A stretch of 64,000 nt of DNA from JANQQN01 sp964519665 (GTDB taxonomy: Bacteria; Myxococcota; Kuafuiibacteriia; Kuafuiibacteriales; Kuafuiibacteriaceae). The stretch spans positions 1-64,000 of the forward strand of contig CAZFIV010000009.1 in NCBI GenBank assembly GCA_964519665.1, in the 5' to 3' direction. Of this stretch, positions 17,121-25,911 are shown one piece after another. Position numbers and translations under genes: made by a program. The notes beneath the pieces are model-generated. The model was not told where the DNA came from and did no database searches. It saw only the letters and a list, made by a program, of their open reading frames with translations. Position 1 is the first letter of the stretch. The number at the start of each line of letters is the position of its first letter.

Positions 17121-18317
17121 ATGCAGATCTCGGAGCGTCTGTCGCACGTCGCCCCCTCCGCGACCCTAGCCCTGGCCCAACGAGCCCGCGAAATGGCGGC
17201 CGCCGGTCAGGACGTCGTCAGTTTGACCGCCGGGGAGCCTGACTTCGATACGCCCCCGCATATCGTCGCCGCCCTCAAGGCCAGCCTCGACGCCGGGCGC
17301 ACCCGATATACCGCGGTCGCCGGCACCGTTGAGCTGCGAACGGCCATCCAACAGCGGTATGCGGCGCGCGGGGTCCCTTATCGTCTCGATGAGATCGTGG
17401 CTTCGACCGGCGCCAAGCAGGCCATCTACAACGGCTTGATGGCCGCCGTCGACCCGGGCCAAGAGGTCGTTTTCGCGGCTCCGTACTGGTTGTCATACAT
17501 CGACATGGTTCGTCTGGCGGGCGGCCGGCCGGTCATCATCTCCACCGACGAGTCGCAAGGCTTCCGGATGACCGCCGACCAGCTCGCGGGCGCCCTCGGC
17601 CCTCAGACCCGGGCGGTCTTGATCAACAGCCCATCCAATCCCACCGGTGCCGTCTACAGCCGGGACGACCTGGCGGCGCTGGCCGAGGTTCTTCGGAACC
17701 ACCCCGATGTGCTGATCATCGCCGACGAGATCTACGAGCACCTGGTGTACGAAACGCCGGGGTTCTCGTCGATCCTCGACGTGGCGCCGGACTTTCGCGA
17801 CCGCACGCTGGTGGTCAACGGCTGCTCCAAGAGCTACGCGATGACCGGCTTGCGGCTCGGCTGGGCCGCGGGGCCCCAACCGTTGATTCAAGCGATGACC
17901 AAGCTGCAGGGCCAGTGCACTTCGAATCCGAGCGCGCCGGTGCAAGACGCCGCGATCGCGGCGATCACCGGGGATCACGGGCCCGTGGCGTCGATGGTCG
18001 CCGCCTTCGACACCCGCCGGCGGCGGGTCGTAGACGAGCTCAACGCGATCGAGGGGCTCAGCTGTTTCGAGCCGCAGGGCGCCTTTTACGCGTTTCCCAA
18101 CGCAGCGGCGTACGCGGGGCGCCGCCGACCCGACGGCCAAGCCATCGAATCCGCGAGCGACCTTTGCCAGCACCTACTGGAGACCGAGGGCGTGGTCTTG
18201 GTGCCGGGAGCCCCGTTTGGCGCGCCCCAGTACTTCCGCTTGTCGTTCGCGGCCGACCAGGCGACCCTCGACGACGGCCTGGCTCGAATTCGTCGCGGCC
18301 TGGGGCGGCTCACGTAG
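17121..18317 (+). CDS. Class I pyridoxal-phosphate aminotransferase (aspartate aminotransferase type)
   Basis: PLP enzyme of 398 residues. It begins with the subgroup Ib pattern (SERLSHVAPSATLAL, SLTAGEPDFDTP). It has SPSNPTGAVYS, the PLP-contact ADEIYEHLVY, and the Schiff-base Lys237 in NGCSKSYAMTGLRLGW. The C-terminus has FRLSFA with the substrate-carboxylate Arg. Aspartate:2-oxoglutarate transamination is most likely. ATG 17121 fits the family start; a longer frame reaches into rsmD and was rejected. It follows rsmD by 10 bases. Confidence 0.92.
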   Translation: MQISERLSHVAPSATLALAQRAREMAAAGQDVVSLTAGEPDFDTPPHIVAALKASLDAGRTRYTAVAGTVELRTAIQQRYAARGVPYRLDEIVASTGAKQAIYNGLMAAVDPGQEVVFAAPYWLSYIDMVRLAGGRPVIISTDESQGFRMTADQLAGALGPQTRAVLINSPSNPTGAVYSRDDLAALAEVLRNHPDVLIIADEIYEHLVYETPGFSSILDVAPDFRDRTLVVNGCSKSYAMTGLRLGWAAGPQPLIQAMTKLQGQCTSNPSAPVQDAAIAAITGDHGPVASMVAAFDTRRRRVVDELNAIEGLSCFEPQGAFYAFPNAAAYAGRRRPDGQAIESASDLCQHLLETEGVVLVPGAPFGAPQYFRLSFAADQATLDDGLARIRRGLGRLT

Positions 18318-18372
18318 CGCCCAGTAGACGGAGTCGCGGTTCACCCCGTGACGCTTGCGAACTCGAGCCGGT

Positions 18373-18389
18373 GTCGGGCGGCGCCCGAC
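18373..18389. terminator. Small hairpin between convergent aminotransferase gene and pyk
   Basis: GTCGGGC and GCCCGAC form a 7-bp stem around GGC, in the short gap between two converging genes. No T tract follows on either strand, so it is at best a weak or Rho-assisted terminator. Confidence 0.35.
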
Positions 18390-18396
18390 CTCGACC

Positions 18397-19830
18397 TCAG
18401 CGCCGGCGTACCTCGATGCGGTGAATCTTGAGCATGTTGGTGACCTGGTCGTCGGTGAACGGAATCTTGGACGTCAACACGATGGTCTGACCGGACCGCA
18501 GAAGGCCCTCATCGACCCCGGCGTTCTCGACGGACGCCAAGAGGCCTTCGACCGACGTCGGGAGAGCAAGCTTTAGCGGGCGCACTCCCCAGTAGAACGC
18601 CATCCGGCGGACCTCCTCGTCGGTCTTTGCGCATCCGATGACCAAGCACTTCGGTCGCCAGTGGGAGACCAATCGGGGGCCCAGCCCCTGGTGGGTATAG
18701 CTGACGAGCGCGTCAGCCCGGATCTCTTCGGCGGTAACCACCGCGGCGCGGCAGATGGCCCAGGCGTGGCTCGACTTGAGCTCCTCCGAGAAGGTCGGCG
18801 CGGTGAACGCTTCGGGATCGCTCTCTGCGGCCTGGGCCAACGCGCTCATGGTCTCGACCGCGCGCACCGGGAACTGGCCAGCGGCCGTCTCTTCGGACAG
18901 CATGACCGCATCGGCGCCGCTGAAGACCGCATTGGCCACATCGGACACCTCAGCGTGGGTCGGGCGGGCGTGGTTGGTCATGGACATCAGCATCTGGGTC
19001 GCGACCACCGTGATCTTGCCGCGTTCGCGCGCCAACCGAATGCCTTGCCGCTGAACCCGAGGTACTTGCTCGGGGGGCACCTCTACCCCGAGATCGCCCC
19101 GAGCGATCATGATCCCGTCGCTGACGTCGATGATGTGCTCCAGATACTCCACGGCCTCCGGCTTTTCGATCTTGGAGATGATCGGCACGACCCGGCCGTG
19201 GGCGCGCATGACGTCCTGCAGCCGAGTCACGTCGTGGGGCGTCCGAACGAAGGACAGCGCCACGTAATCGACCCCTAGGTCGAGGCCGAACTTCAGATCG
19301 ACCCGATCTTTGTCGGTCAGCGCGGGGATCGACAGCACGGTGCCGGGAAGGTTGATGCCCTTGCGGGAGGTGAGGATCCCCCCGACGATCGTGCGGCACC
19401 GAACCTCGGCGCCCTCGATGGCCAGCACCTCCAGACGCAGCCGGCCATCGGCCAAAAGGACCATCTCTCCGGGCTGCAGGTCGTTGGCGAGCTGCGGGTA
19501 GGTTGACGGAAGCCGTTCCGGAGTGCCGACGAAGTCTTCTTCGGCCGAGATGACGATCTCCTGGCCGGGCTCGAGGTGAACCTCGCCCTCGATCTTGCCA
19601 AGTCGGATCTTGGGGCCCTGGAGGTCTTGGAGGATGGCCACCGGTCGCTTCGCTTTGGCCTCGGCCTCCCGGATGCGGGCGAAGGTCTCTCGATGGTCGT
19701 CGTGGGTCCCGTGACTAAAGTTGAGGCGAGCGACGTTCAGCCCGGCCCGGATGAGCTGGTCGAGCACCTCGGGAGACCGGGATGCAGGTCCGATGGTGCC
19801 AACGATCTTGGTTCGCCGGTGCTCGTTCAA
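18397..19830 (-). CDS. pyk: Pyruvate kinase
   Basis: Glycolytic enzyme making pyruvate and ATP from phosphoenolpyruvate and ADP; 477 residues. It has the N-terminal TKIVGTIGPAS, ARLNFSHG, AILQDLQGPKIRLG, and the active-site segments ISKIEKPEAV and MIARGDLGVEVP. The C-terminal domain is present. Start is TTG at 19830 with GGAG upstream; the family normally begins here. It converges with the aminotransferase gene. Confidence 0.96.
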   Translation of the reverse strand: MNEHRRTKIVGTIGPASRSPEVLDQLIRAGLNVARLNFSHGTHDDHRETFARIREAEAKAKRPVAILQDLQGPKIRLGKIEGEVHLEPGQEIVISAEEDFVGTPERLPSTYPQLANDLQPGEMVLLADGRLRLEVLAIEGAEVRCRTIVGGILTSRKGINLPGTVLSIPALTDKDRVDLKFGLDLGVDYVALSFVRTPHDVTRLQDVMRAHGRVVPIISKIEKPEAVEYLEHIIDVSDGIMIARGDLGVEVPPEQVPRVQRQGIRLARERGKITVVATQMLMSMTNHARPTHAEVSDVANAVFSGADAVMLSEETAAGQFPVRAVETMSALAQAAESDPEAFTAPTFSEELKSSHAWAICRAAVVTAEEIRADALVSYTHQGLGPRLVSHWRPKCLVIGCAKTDEEVRRMAFYWGVRPLKLALPTSVEGLLASVENAGVDEGLLRSGQTIVLTSKIPFTDDQVTNMLKIHRIEVRRR

Positions 19831-19889
19831 AGGGTGCTCCGGGGACGTCGTGTACCCCAGTCGCGCGCCAAACGCTACGTGGAGCTTGG

Positions 19890-20291
19890 TCAGAATCGGT
19901 CGTCGGCGTCGTCGTCGATGCTGTCATCGTCGTCGTCGTCGAAGTCCTCGTCGAAATCGTCGTCGTCGTCGTCGTCGTCGAAGCCTACGTCTTCGTCGCC
20001 GAGATCGTCGTCGGCAGCGGCCAGCCCACCCTCCGCTTCGTCACCGGAGGTGCCGAAGGGTGGCGGTAGCTCTTCGGTATTCAAGCGGAGCTCGAAAGCA
20101 ACCTTGCTTCGCAGCGCCGCCATGGCCGAGAGGAGCTCCTCTAGACTCTGCGCGAAGGCTCGATTGCGGCTGGCGGTCGGCTTCGCACCGCAGTTCGAGC
20201 ACTTGAGGGCGTTGGGGCGCTCGAGCAGATGCTCGATGCCGACCTCGAATTCAGTTCCGCAAGACTGGCATTGAAACGTAATGCTACTCAT
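19890..20291 (-). CDS. Zinc-ribbon protein with a strongly acidic C-terminal tail
   Basis: Not recognised as a named family. The 133-residue product begins with a CxxC zinc ribbon (CQSCGTEFEVG, then CSNCGAK near residue 32), then an Arg/Ser/Ala helix, and ends in about 40 residues that are almost all Asp/Glu. ATG 20291 is preferred over an upstream GTG. It lies between mazG and pyk on the same strand. The ribbon suggests nucleic-acid or protein binding; the polyacidic tail could bind basic proteins or metal. Those roles are inference only. Confidence 0.75.
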   Translation of the reverse strand: MSSITFQCQSCGTEFEVGIEHLLERPNALKCSNCGAKPTASRNRAFAQSLEELLSAMAALRSKVAFELRLNTEELPPPFGTSGDEAEGGLAAADDDLGDEDVGFDDDDDDDDFDEDFDDDDDDSIDDDADDRF

Positions 20292-20394
20292 GGCCACGCT
20301 CTACGGGGCCCGCGGTCGAGGTCCCGGGCCCGGGAGATTGGTGGCATCGAAAGCCGTTGTCGAGGCCCTTGGTCTGAAAAATATCGACTTCGGC

Positions 20395-21249
20395 TCATCC
20401 CACCGCCTCCTTGGCCATCCGCCAGTAGTTTTCGAGAGCCTCGGCGCTCAGCTCGTCGAGCTCGAATCCATCGGCCGTGGCTTGGGCCTCCATATGCCGA
20501 AACCGCGCCTCGAAGCGATCGACGGTGCCCGTCAGGGCATCCTCGGCGTCCGCATCAAGAAACCGAGCGAGATTCACCATACTGAACAAGAGATCGCCCA
20601 GTTCATGACGAACTGCGGCGAGCTCGCCCCGAGCGACCGCGGCCCGAAGTTCGCCCAACTCCTCTTCGAGCTTATCGATAGGCCCGGCGATCGCTGGCCA
20701 ATCGAAACCCACTCGACTCGCCTTTTGGGTGACCCGCTGGGCCCGAAGAAGGGCCGGGAGCGACCTGGGCACGCCGCCGATCGCCGACCGCCCCGCCTTC
20801 TCGCGACGCTTGATCGCCTCCCAGCTCCCGGGCCCTGATGGGGCCGGAGGCTCACCGGCAGCGCCCGCTCGCGGGAACACGGCGGGGTGCCGCCGGACCA
20901 GCTTGTCGGCCACTCCGTGCGCGACCTCGGCCACGTCGAACGCGCCGACCTCCCGGCGAAGCTCGGCTTGATAGACGACCTGGAGGAGCAGATCCCCGAG
21001 CTCCTCTCGATGGTCGTCAAGTGAGCCATGGTCCATAGCCTCCAACACTTCGTAAGCCTCTTCGATCAAGTTCGGCTTGAGCTGCTCGAGAGTCATCTTG
21101 CGGTCCCAAGGGCAACCTTCGGGTCCCCTCAAGTAGGCCATAATGCCCACCAAACGCTCGAAGGCAGCGCCATAATCGGCCCTCTCGGACTCGGTGGGGT
21201 CCATCATCACGCGCAGACTCATAGTCGGTTCCGGTCGTTCTTTACTCAT
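20395..21249 (-). CDS. mazG: Nucleoside triphosphate pyrophosphohydrolase MazG
   Basis: Hydrolyses (d)NTPs to monophosphates and pyrophosphate as house-cleaning. The 284-residue protein has the typical two MazG domains: GCPWDRKMTLEQLKPNLIEEAYEV with EELGDLL in the first, and LEEELGEL with HELGDLLFSMVNLARF in the second. ATG 21249 is chosen; ATG 21222 is an alternative that removes nine residues. The upstream gap holds a palindrome and DnaA-box-like sites. Confidence 0.93.
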   Translation of the reverse strand: MSKERPEPTMSLRVMMDPTESERADYGAAFERLVGIMAYLRGPEGCPWDRKMTLEQLKPNLIEEAYEVLEAMDHGSLDDHREELGDLLLQVVYQAELRREVGAFDVAEVAHGVADKLVRRHPAVFPRAGAAGEPPAPSGPGSWEAIKRREKAGRSAIGGVPRSLPALLRAQRVTQKASRVGFDWPAIAGPIDKLEEELGELRAAVARGELAAVRHELGDLLFSMVNLARFLDADAEDALTGTVDRFEARFRHMEAQATADGFELDELSAEALENYWRMAKEAVG

Positions 21250-21332
21250 CAGTGAAACTTTCAGGAACCGGACAGTGCTCATCCGGCTCATCGACGGGCA
21301 TCCGGAGCAGCCGCGACGACGGCCTCGCTGAC

Positions 21333-21360
21333 TCTGCACAAATTTTAGGCATTGTGCAGA
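21333..21360. promoter_or_regulatory. 9-bp-arm palindrome upstream of mazG (candidate operator)
   Basis: TCTGCACAA (21333-21341) is inverted as TTGTGCAGA (21352-21360) around 10 bases of A/T-rich sequence. It lies 84 bases upstream of the mazG start in the murJ-mazG gap. Shape and spacing are operator-like; the cognate regulator is unknown. Confidence 0.45.
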
Positions 21361-21401
21361 ATCCCGGGTGGTCAAGCGGAGGTCCCATCGTAGCGCCCAA
21401 G

Positions 21402-21422
21402 TTTGCCCACAAGTTATCCACA
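21402..21422 (+). other. Consensus DnaA box with a degenerate neighbour
   Basis: TTATCCACA at 21414-21422 is an exact DnaA box. TTGCCCACA lies twelve bases upstream at 21402-21410 in the same orientation. Two boxes alone do not make an origin; a DnaA-responsive control of mazG or chance are the alternatives. Confidence 0.4.
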
Positions 21423-21485
21423 AGCGGGATGCGGTCGCGGCACAGAATCGGGTAAACGGCCGCTCGGGCCCTCAGCCGAGTCAAA

Positions 21486-23198
21486 TTACCGACGCCGGAG
21501 GATGCGCCGTCGCACCATCGACCACAGCAGGTCGATCTCCGGGATCCGGAGCAGCCGTCCCAGAACGCCGTACCCGACGACCGCGAAGCCGATCAGGCCG
21601 AGCAGCAGCGCGGCTCGCACGAGCTTTCCGCCCTCCAGCCAGTCCAGCTGGGCCGCGAGGAGCCCGATAGCTCCCCCTGCCGGTACGATCGAAGCCAGAC
21701 ATCGGCCCGCATGACCCAGTACCGATGGCGAGGCCGACCGGTCGGGAACCGACGCCGGGGGTGACGGTCGGCGGTCAGGCCCCGTCAACGCGGCGTCGGT
21801 TTCCGCGGGCGCCGACGGCTTCGAACCGCCGACCCGCTGCCAGGACAGCAACCAGCTCAGGACCAGAACCTGCGCGATCGCCCCCGCGAAGGTCGCCCAC
21901 GTCAGCCCTCGAATCTCGAAGTCGAGCAGCATCACCCCGAGAAATCCGGTGGTCACCAACGACGCCATCGCCGCACGCACGGGCGTCTTCGTATCGCCGA
22001 GTGCGTAGTAGGTGGGCACGGTCACCCGAACCAGTCCGATGGGGATCAAGGCCGCGGCCATGATTCGAAGAAGGTCGGCGGTCAGAACGGCGCTCTGCAC
22101 GCTGAATCGCCCATGGGTGAAGACCACCCCCACGATGGGCTCCGCCAGCAGGTACAGGCCCACGGCGGACGGAATGGTGATGAAGTTGGTGGCCCGCAGG
22201 GCTCGTCGGTAGGTGGCGATCATGGCCTCCCGGTCGCCGCGGGCGGCGTGCTCCGACAATGTCGGCAGCGCCGCGATCGAGATGCTCACCGCGAACACGC
22301 CCAGGGCGAACTCCTGCAGCCGCGTCGCCGAGTAATAGCAGGACAGCTGGCCCTCCTCGAGCAGCGACCCGATCAAGCGAATGACGACGATGTTGAGCTG
22401 GTAGACCGCGACCCCGAACACGGCGGGCAGCATGCGGGCCCCGAGGGTGCGCAGGGTCGGATGGGACGGCTCCCATCGCGGAGCGACGAGCAGGCCCACC
22501 CTTGCGAGGTAAGGTACCTGCAGCAGGAGCTGGACCCCACCGCCCAGGGTCAGCGCGACCGCCACGATTTGGATGCCCAGGTCGGTATCTTCGACCTGAC
22601 TGGCTCCCGCGAGCCCGACGATGATGACCAGGTTCAGCAGGATTGGCGCCGCCGCAGGAGGACCGAAGACACCCTGGACGTTGAGGGCCCCGCTCGCGAC
22701 CGCGGTGAGCGAAACGAAGAGCAGAAATGGCATCATCCACCGGGTCAACGTGGCCGCCAGCTCGGCTCGCGCGGGATCGAAGCCGCCGGCCATCAGCTTG
22801 ACCGGCACCTCCGGAAACAGCATCGCGGCCCCCACGATGACCAAGAGCAGGGGAATGACGGCGCCCAGCACCGCCGCGGAGAACCGCCGCATGGCGGGTA
22901 CTCCGCCGGCCGTCTTCTCGACTCCCAACAGCGGGACGAACGCGATCATGAGCGACCCTTCGGCCACCAGGCGGCGAAGGACGTTGGGGATGGTCTGGGC
23001 CACCACGAAGGCGTCCATCTCGGCGCCGGCGCCGAAGACCCCCGCCATGACGGCATCCCGGATGGCCCCCGCGATTCGGCTCAAAAAGGTAAAGCTGCCG
23101 ACCACCCCGGCCCGGCGCGCGATCGTGGCCCCCTCGGAAGGGGCGGGCGACGGCGTCGAGGGCTCGGCCGAGGTCGACTCATCGGTCGCGTCAGTCAC
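21486..23198 (-). CDS. murJ: Lipid II flippase MurJ
   Basis: Multi-pass inner-membrane MOP-family transporter that flips lipid II for peptidoglycan synthesis; 570 residues. Family landmarks: a first TM segment with SRIAGAIRDAVMAGVFGAGAEMDAF, RLVAEGSLMIAFVPL, and many hydrophobic helices. A linker near 440-490 is Pro/Ala/Ser-rich, followed by two further TM helices. Start GTG 23198 is the longest available. It is divergent from rpsT. Confidence 0.93.
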   Translation of the reverse strand: MTDATDESTSAEPSTPSPAPSEGATIARRAGVVGSFTFLSRIAGAIRDAVMAGVFGAGAEMDAFVVAQTIPNVLRRLVAEGSLMIAFVPLLGVEKTAGGVPAMRRFSAAVLGAVIPLLLVIVGAAMLFPEVPVKLMAGGFDPARAELAATLTRWMMPFLLFVSLTAVASGALNVQGVFGPPAAAPILLNLVIIVGLAGASQVEDTDLGIQIVAVALTLGGGVQLLLQVPYLARVGLLVAPRWEPSHPTLRTLGARMLPAVFGVAVYQLNIVVIRLIGSLLEEGQLSCYYSATRLQEFALGVFAVSISIAALPTLSEHAARGDREAMIATYRRALRATNFITIPSAVGLYLLAEPIVGVVFTHGRFSVQSAVLTADLLRIMAAALIPIGLVRVTVPTYYALGDTKTPVRAAMASLVTTGFLGVMLLDFEIRGLTWATFAGAIAQVLVLSWLLSWQRVGGSKPSAPAETDAALTGPDRRPSPPASVPDRSASPSVLGHAGRCLASIVPAGGAIGLLAAQLDWLEGGKLVRAALLLGLIGFAVVGYGVLGRLLRIPEIDLLWSMVRRRILRRR

Positions 23199-23227
23199 GG
23201 GCAGTGCCCTGCCCGGTCAGCGGATGC

Positions 23228-23256
23228 TTGACAAGACCTCTACGTCCGACTAACCA
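23228..23256 (+). promoter_or_regulatory. Candidate sigma-70 promoter for rpsT
   Basis: TTGACA (23228-23233), 17-base spacer, TAACCA (23251-23256). The -35 is perfect, the -10 weak. It sits 55 bases upstream of the rpsT start in the divergent murJ-rpsT gap, followed by a small CCAGG/CCTGG hairpin. Confidence 0.5.
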
Positions 23257-23310
23257 GGCCAACCCTGGCACGAAACCCAGCGGGGCAACCGTCAGTCGTA
23301 AGGAACACCA

Positions 23311-23610
23311 GTGGCCAATCATCCCTCCGCCAAGAAGCGAAACCGGCAGAACATCAAGCGAAATGCCCGTAACGCAGCGCTCCGGTCGCGCATGCGCAAG
23401 GCGATCAAAGCCGCCCGGCTGGCCATCGAGAACGACGAAGAAGACAAGCACGAGCTGGTCCTCGAAGCCGTCGCCAGCGTGTACCGCACCAAATCGAAGC
23501 GGGTGATCAAGTCGAACAAGGCGAGCCGGACCGTTTCGCGCCTGATGCGGGCGGTCGGCGAGTACGAAGAAGTCGACGCCGAGGAAGAAGAAGAAGAAGC
23601 TACGGCGTAA
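23311..23610 (+). CDS. rpsT: 30S ribosomal protein S20
   Basis: Ninety-nine-residue S20, the 16S-binding helical bundle protein. It has the family start ANHPSAKKRNRQNIKRNARN, followed by LRSRMRKAIKAA and the C-terminal NKASRTVSRL. The last 12 residues add a Glu-rich tail not found in most S20 proteins. Start is GTG at 23311 with an AAGGA Shine-Dalgarno nine bases upstream. It is monocistronic; the 26-bp tandem array follows about 50 bases downstream. Confidence 0.96.
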   Translation: MANHPSAKKRNRQNIKRNARNAALRSRMRKAIKAARLAIENDEEDKHELVLEAVASVYRTKSKRVIKSNKASRTVSRLMRAVGEYEEVDAEEEEEEATA

Positions 23611-23662
23611 CCGAGCGCGAGCCCGATGCTAGGGGGCTCCGTCCGGCTCCATCGGAGCGATG

Positions 23663-23892
23663 CACCGGCTGAATCGGCCGGCTGCACTCACCGGCTCAAT
23701 CGGCCGGCTGCACTCACCGGCTCAATCGGCCGGCTGCACTCACCGGCTCAATCGGCCGGCTGCACTCACCGGCTGAATCGGCCGGCTGCACTCACCGGCT
23801 GAATCGGCCGGCTCGACTCACCGGCTCAATCGGCCGGCTCGACTCACCGGCTCAATCGGCCGGCTGGACTCACCGGCTCACCGGCTGAATGG
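23663..23892. repeat. Tandem array of 26-bp units, eight full copies plus partial copies
   Basis: Eight contiguous 26-bp units occupy 23663-23870, each beginning CACCGGCT, with AATCGGCCGGCT in the middle and ACT at the end. Units differ only at position 9 (G or C) and positions 22-23 (GC in units 1-5, CG in 6-7, GG in 8). Partial copies run to about 23892. A 26-base period is not a multiple of three and no gene covers it, so the repeat acts at DNA or RNA level or is neutral. Each unit has overlapping CCGG/CCGG and GCCGG/CCGGC hairpin potential. CGGCTCCAT before and ATGGAGCC after flank the array in inverted orientation. The whole 23611-23910 gap is this array plus short flanks. Confidence 0.95.
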
Positions 23893-23910
23893 AGCCCTCC
23901 GCCGCCGACG

Positions 23911-24591
23911 CTAGGGTTGCCATCGGCCGCCCGGCAGGACATGTTTGAGGGCCGCGGGGAGGTCGGCGACGATGCGGTCCGGTTCCGCCTTCACCTGCAA
24001 AGCCTTGTGGCGGTGACCGCCCTCGACCAGAAACACATCGAAGCCGAGGGTTCGGGCCGCGGCCACGTCTGTTTCGGTGTCCCCGATGTAAAGAGCGCTC
24101 GTCGGAAGCAGTCGATACCGATCGCCGACGAGCTTGGCTTTGAACGCCCCGCGAACCGTTTTGCTGGGGCGCCGGGGGGTTGGGGGCGAACCAAAGAGCA
24201 CCGTCACGAAATACTTCGACAAGCCCAGCGACGCCAGCTGGCTCTCGAGCGCGATGCCATCGCGGCGGAGCGTTACCAAGCAGATCGGCGTCTTCGTGTA
24301 GACCTTGCCCAAGAAGGTCTCTACCCCCGGGCGAAGCTCGTCTAGCAACAGGAGCTCCGGAATCTCCAACCGCTCATCGAACCGGCGCTGGTACAGCGCG
24401 TATTTGGTCGGAAAGACCTTGGACGCCTTCACGATGTCGGCGACCGGCTTGCCTTCCCGTCGCCAGTGCCAGTACTCGGATTCCGGGATGGGGGTCCCCT
24501 TCACATCCCTCATCTCACAAACCGACACGTAGGCCGCATAGTGGCGGCGCCGAACGTCGAGGACCGTTCCATCCAGGTCGAGAAACAGCAC
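23911..24591 (-). CDS. HAD-superfamily hydrolase
   Basis: Probable phosphatase of 226 residues with HAD motif I LFLDLDGTVLD at the N-terminus, motif II-like LVTLRRDG, and motif III/IV ALYIGDTETDVAAARTLGF. Helical cap residues lie between motifs I and II, a phosphoglycolate phosphatase-like layout. Substrate unknown. Start GTG 24591 gives the motif at residue 4. It lies 45 bases downstream of purD and is probably the last gene of that operon. Confidence 0.85.
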   Translation of the reverse strand: MLFLDLDGTVLDVRRRHYAAYVSVCEMRDVKGTPIPESEYWHWRREGKPVADIVKASKVFPTKYALYQRRFDERLEIPELLLLDELRPGVETFLGKVYTKTPICLVTLRRDGIALESQLASLGLSKYFVTVLFGSPPTPRRPSKTVRGAFKAKLVGDRYRLLPTSALYIGDTETDVAAARTLGFDVFLVEGGHRHKALQVKAEPDRIVADLPAALKHVLPGGRWQP

Positions 24592-24636
24592 GGTCTGCCT
24601 CTAGTCTTTGACCGCATCAGGTCGGATCCGGTGCCG

Positions 24637-25911
24637 TCAGGATGCGGAGGACGCACCCAGGGCCCGAAAACCGATATCCTGGCGGTAGTGGACGCCCGCC
24701 CAGTGAATCTTGCCCACCGCATCGTAGGCTCGAGCCGCCGCGTCGCGAAGGTCGTCGCCGAGGCCGGTTACCGCCAACACGCGGCCGCCGGCGGTGAACA
24801 CCGCATCGCCTTCACGGCGGGTGCCCGCGTGATAGATACGAACGTCGGGGTTGGACGCCGCTTCCTCGAGCCCCTCGATCCGGTCGTCTGTCTTCGGCGA
24901 GCCCGGATACCCTTCGGCCGCCATGACGACCGTCAGGGCGGCTCGAGAGTCGAACGCCACCGTGCCTGGATCGAGCCTCCCGCGGGCGACCGATGAGAAC
25001 AGGGCGTAGGCATCGGTTTGGAGGCGCGGCAGGACCGCCTGCGCCTCAGGATCTCCGAACCGAACGTTGTACTCGAGAACCTTGGGACCGGACGCGGTCA
25101 CCATGATGCCCGCGTACAGAATGCCCGAAAAAGGCCGGCCGTGGCGGTTAAGCGTCTGCAAGGTCGGGCGCAGACAGGCGGTCTCGACCTGCGCCAACAG
25201 CGCCGGGGTCGCGACCGGGGCGGGTGAATAGGCCCCCATGCCGCCGGTATTGGGCCCCTGGTCGCCGTCCCGAAGTCGCTTATGGTCTTGCGACGGCGCC
25301 AACACCGCCACCGCCTCGCCGTCGGTGAGCGCGATGACCGATACTTCTTCACCCCGCAGCCGCTCTTCGACGACCACCCGCCGCCCGGCCTCTCCGTAAG
25401 CTCCGTCAAAGTTGGCGACGATCGCTGCCTGAGCCTCGGCGACCGAATCGGCGACGACCACACCCTTGCCCCCTGCCAAGCCATCCGCCTTGACGACCAC
25501 CTCGGGGAGCGAGCGGGCGAAGTCGATCGCGGGCCCAGGTTCGTCGAACGACGCCCAGCGGGCCGTCGGTACGCCGGCTTCCGCCATCACCGACTTCGCG
25601 TACGTCTTGCTGCCTTCCAGCTCGGCCGCTGCGGCGTTAGGACCCACGACCGGGATGCCTTCTTCTCGTAGCCGGTCGCCCAAACCGGCGACCAGAGGGG
25701 CTTCCGGTCCGACCACCACGAGGTCGATGGATCGGGTTCGCGCGAGCTCCACCCATTCGTCGACGTTGCCCGCCGCGGCGACCGACCAGGGCGCAACGAT
25801 CCCGCCGTTGCCGGGCGAAACGATGATGTGTGGCTGTTCGGCGCTCCGCGAGAAAGCATCCGCCAGGGCATGGGCTCGACCCCCGCCCCCCACGATCAGC
25901 ACGGAGGGCAT
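24637..25911 (-). CDS. purD: Phosphoribosylamine-glycine ligase
   Basis: ATP-grasp enzyme joining glycine to phosphoribosylamine in purine synthesis; 424 residues. It has the N-terminal VLIVGGGGRAHALADAF, the VVVGPEAPL loop, VKADGLAGGKGVVVA, and QDHKRLRDGDQGPNTGGMGAYSPAP. The C-terminal segment carries the family Glu/Asn metal site (EYNVRFGDPEAQ). Length is normal. The ATG shares one base with the stop of the TPR gene (TAATG). Confidence 0.96.
   Translation of the reverse strand: MPSVLIVGGGGRAHALADAFSRSAEQPHIIVSPGNGGIVAPWSVAAAGNVDEWVELARTRSIDLVVVGPEAPLVAGLGDRLREEGIPVVGPNAAAAELEGSKTYAKSVMAEAGVPTARWASFDEPGPAIDFARSLPEVVVKADGLAGGKGVVVADSVAEAQAAIVANFDGAYGEAGRRVVVEERLRGEEVSVIALTDGEAVAVLAPSQDHKRLRDGDQGPNTGGMGAYSPAPVATPALLAQVETACLRPTLQTLNRHGRPFSGILYAGIMVTASGPKVLEYNVRFGDPEAQAVLPRLQTDAYALFSSVARGRLDPGTVAFDSRAALTVVMAAEGYPGSPKTDDRIEGLEEAASNPDVRIYHAGTRREGDAVFTAGGRVLAVTGLGDDLRDAAARAYDAVGKIHWAGVHYRQDIGFRALGASSAS

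Noticed and set aside
21402..21422. Chromosome origin
   Set aside because: Only two DnaA-like boxes, no AT-rich unwinding region and no dnaA or dnaN nearby.
23663..23892. CRISPR array
   Set aside because: The units are contiguous with no unique spacers, and no cas genes are present.
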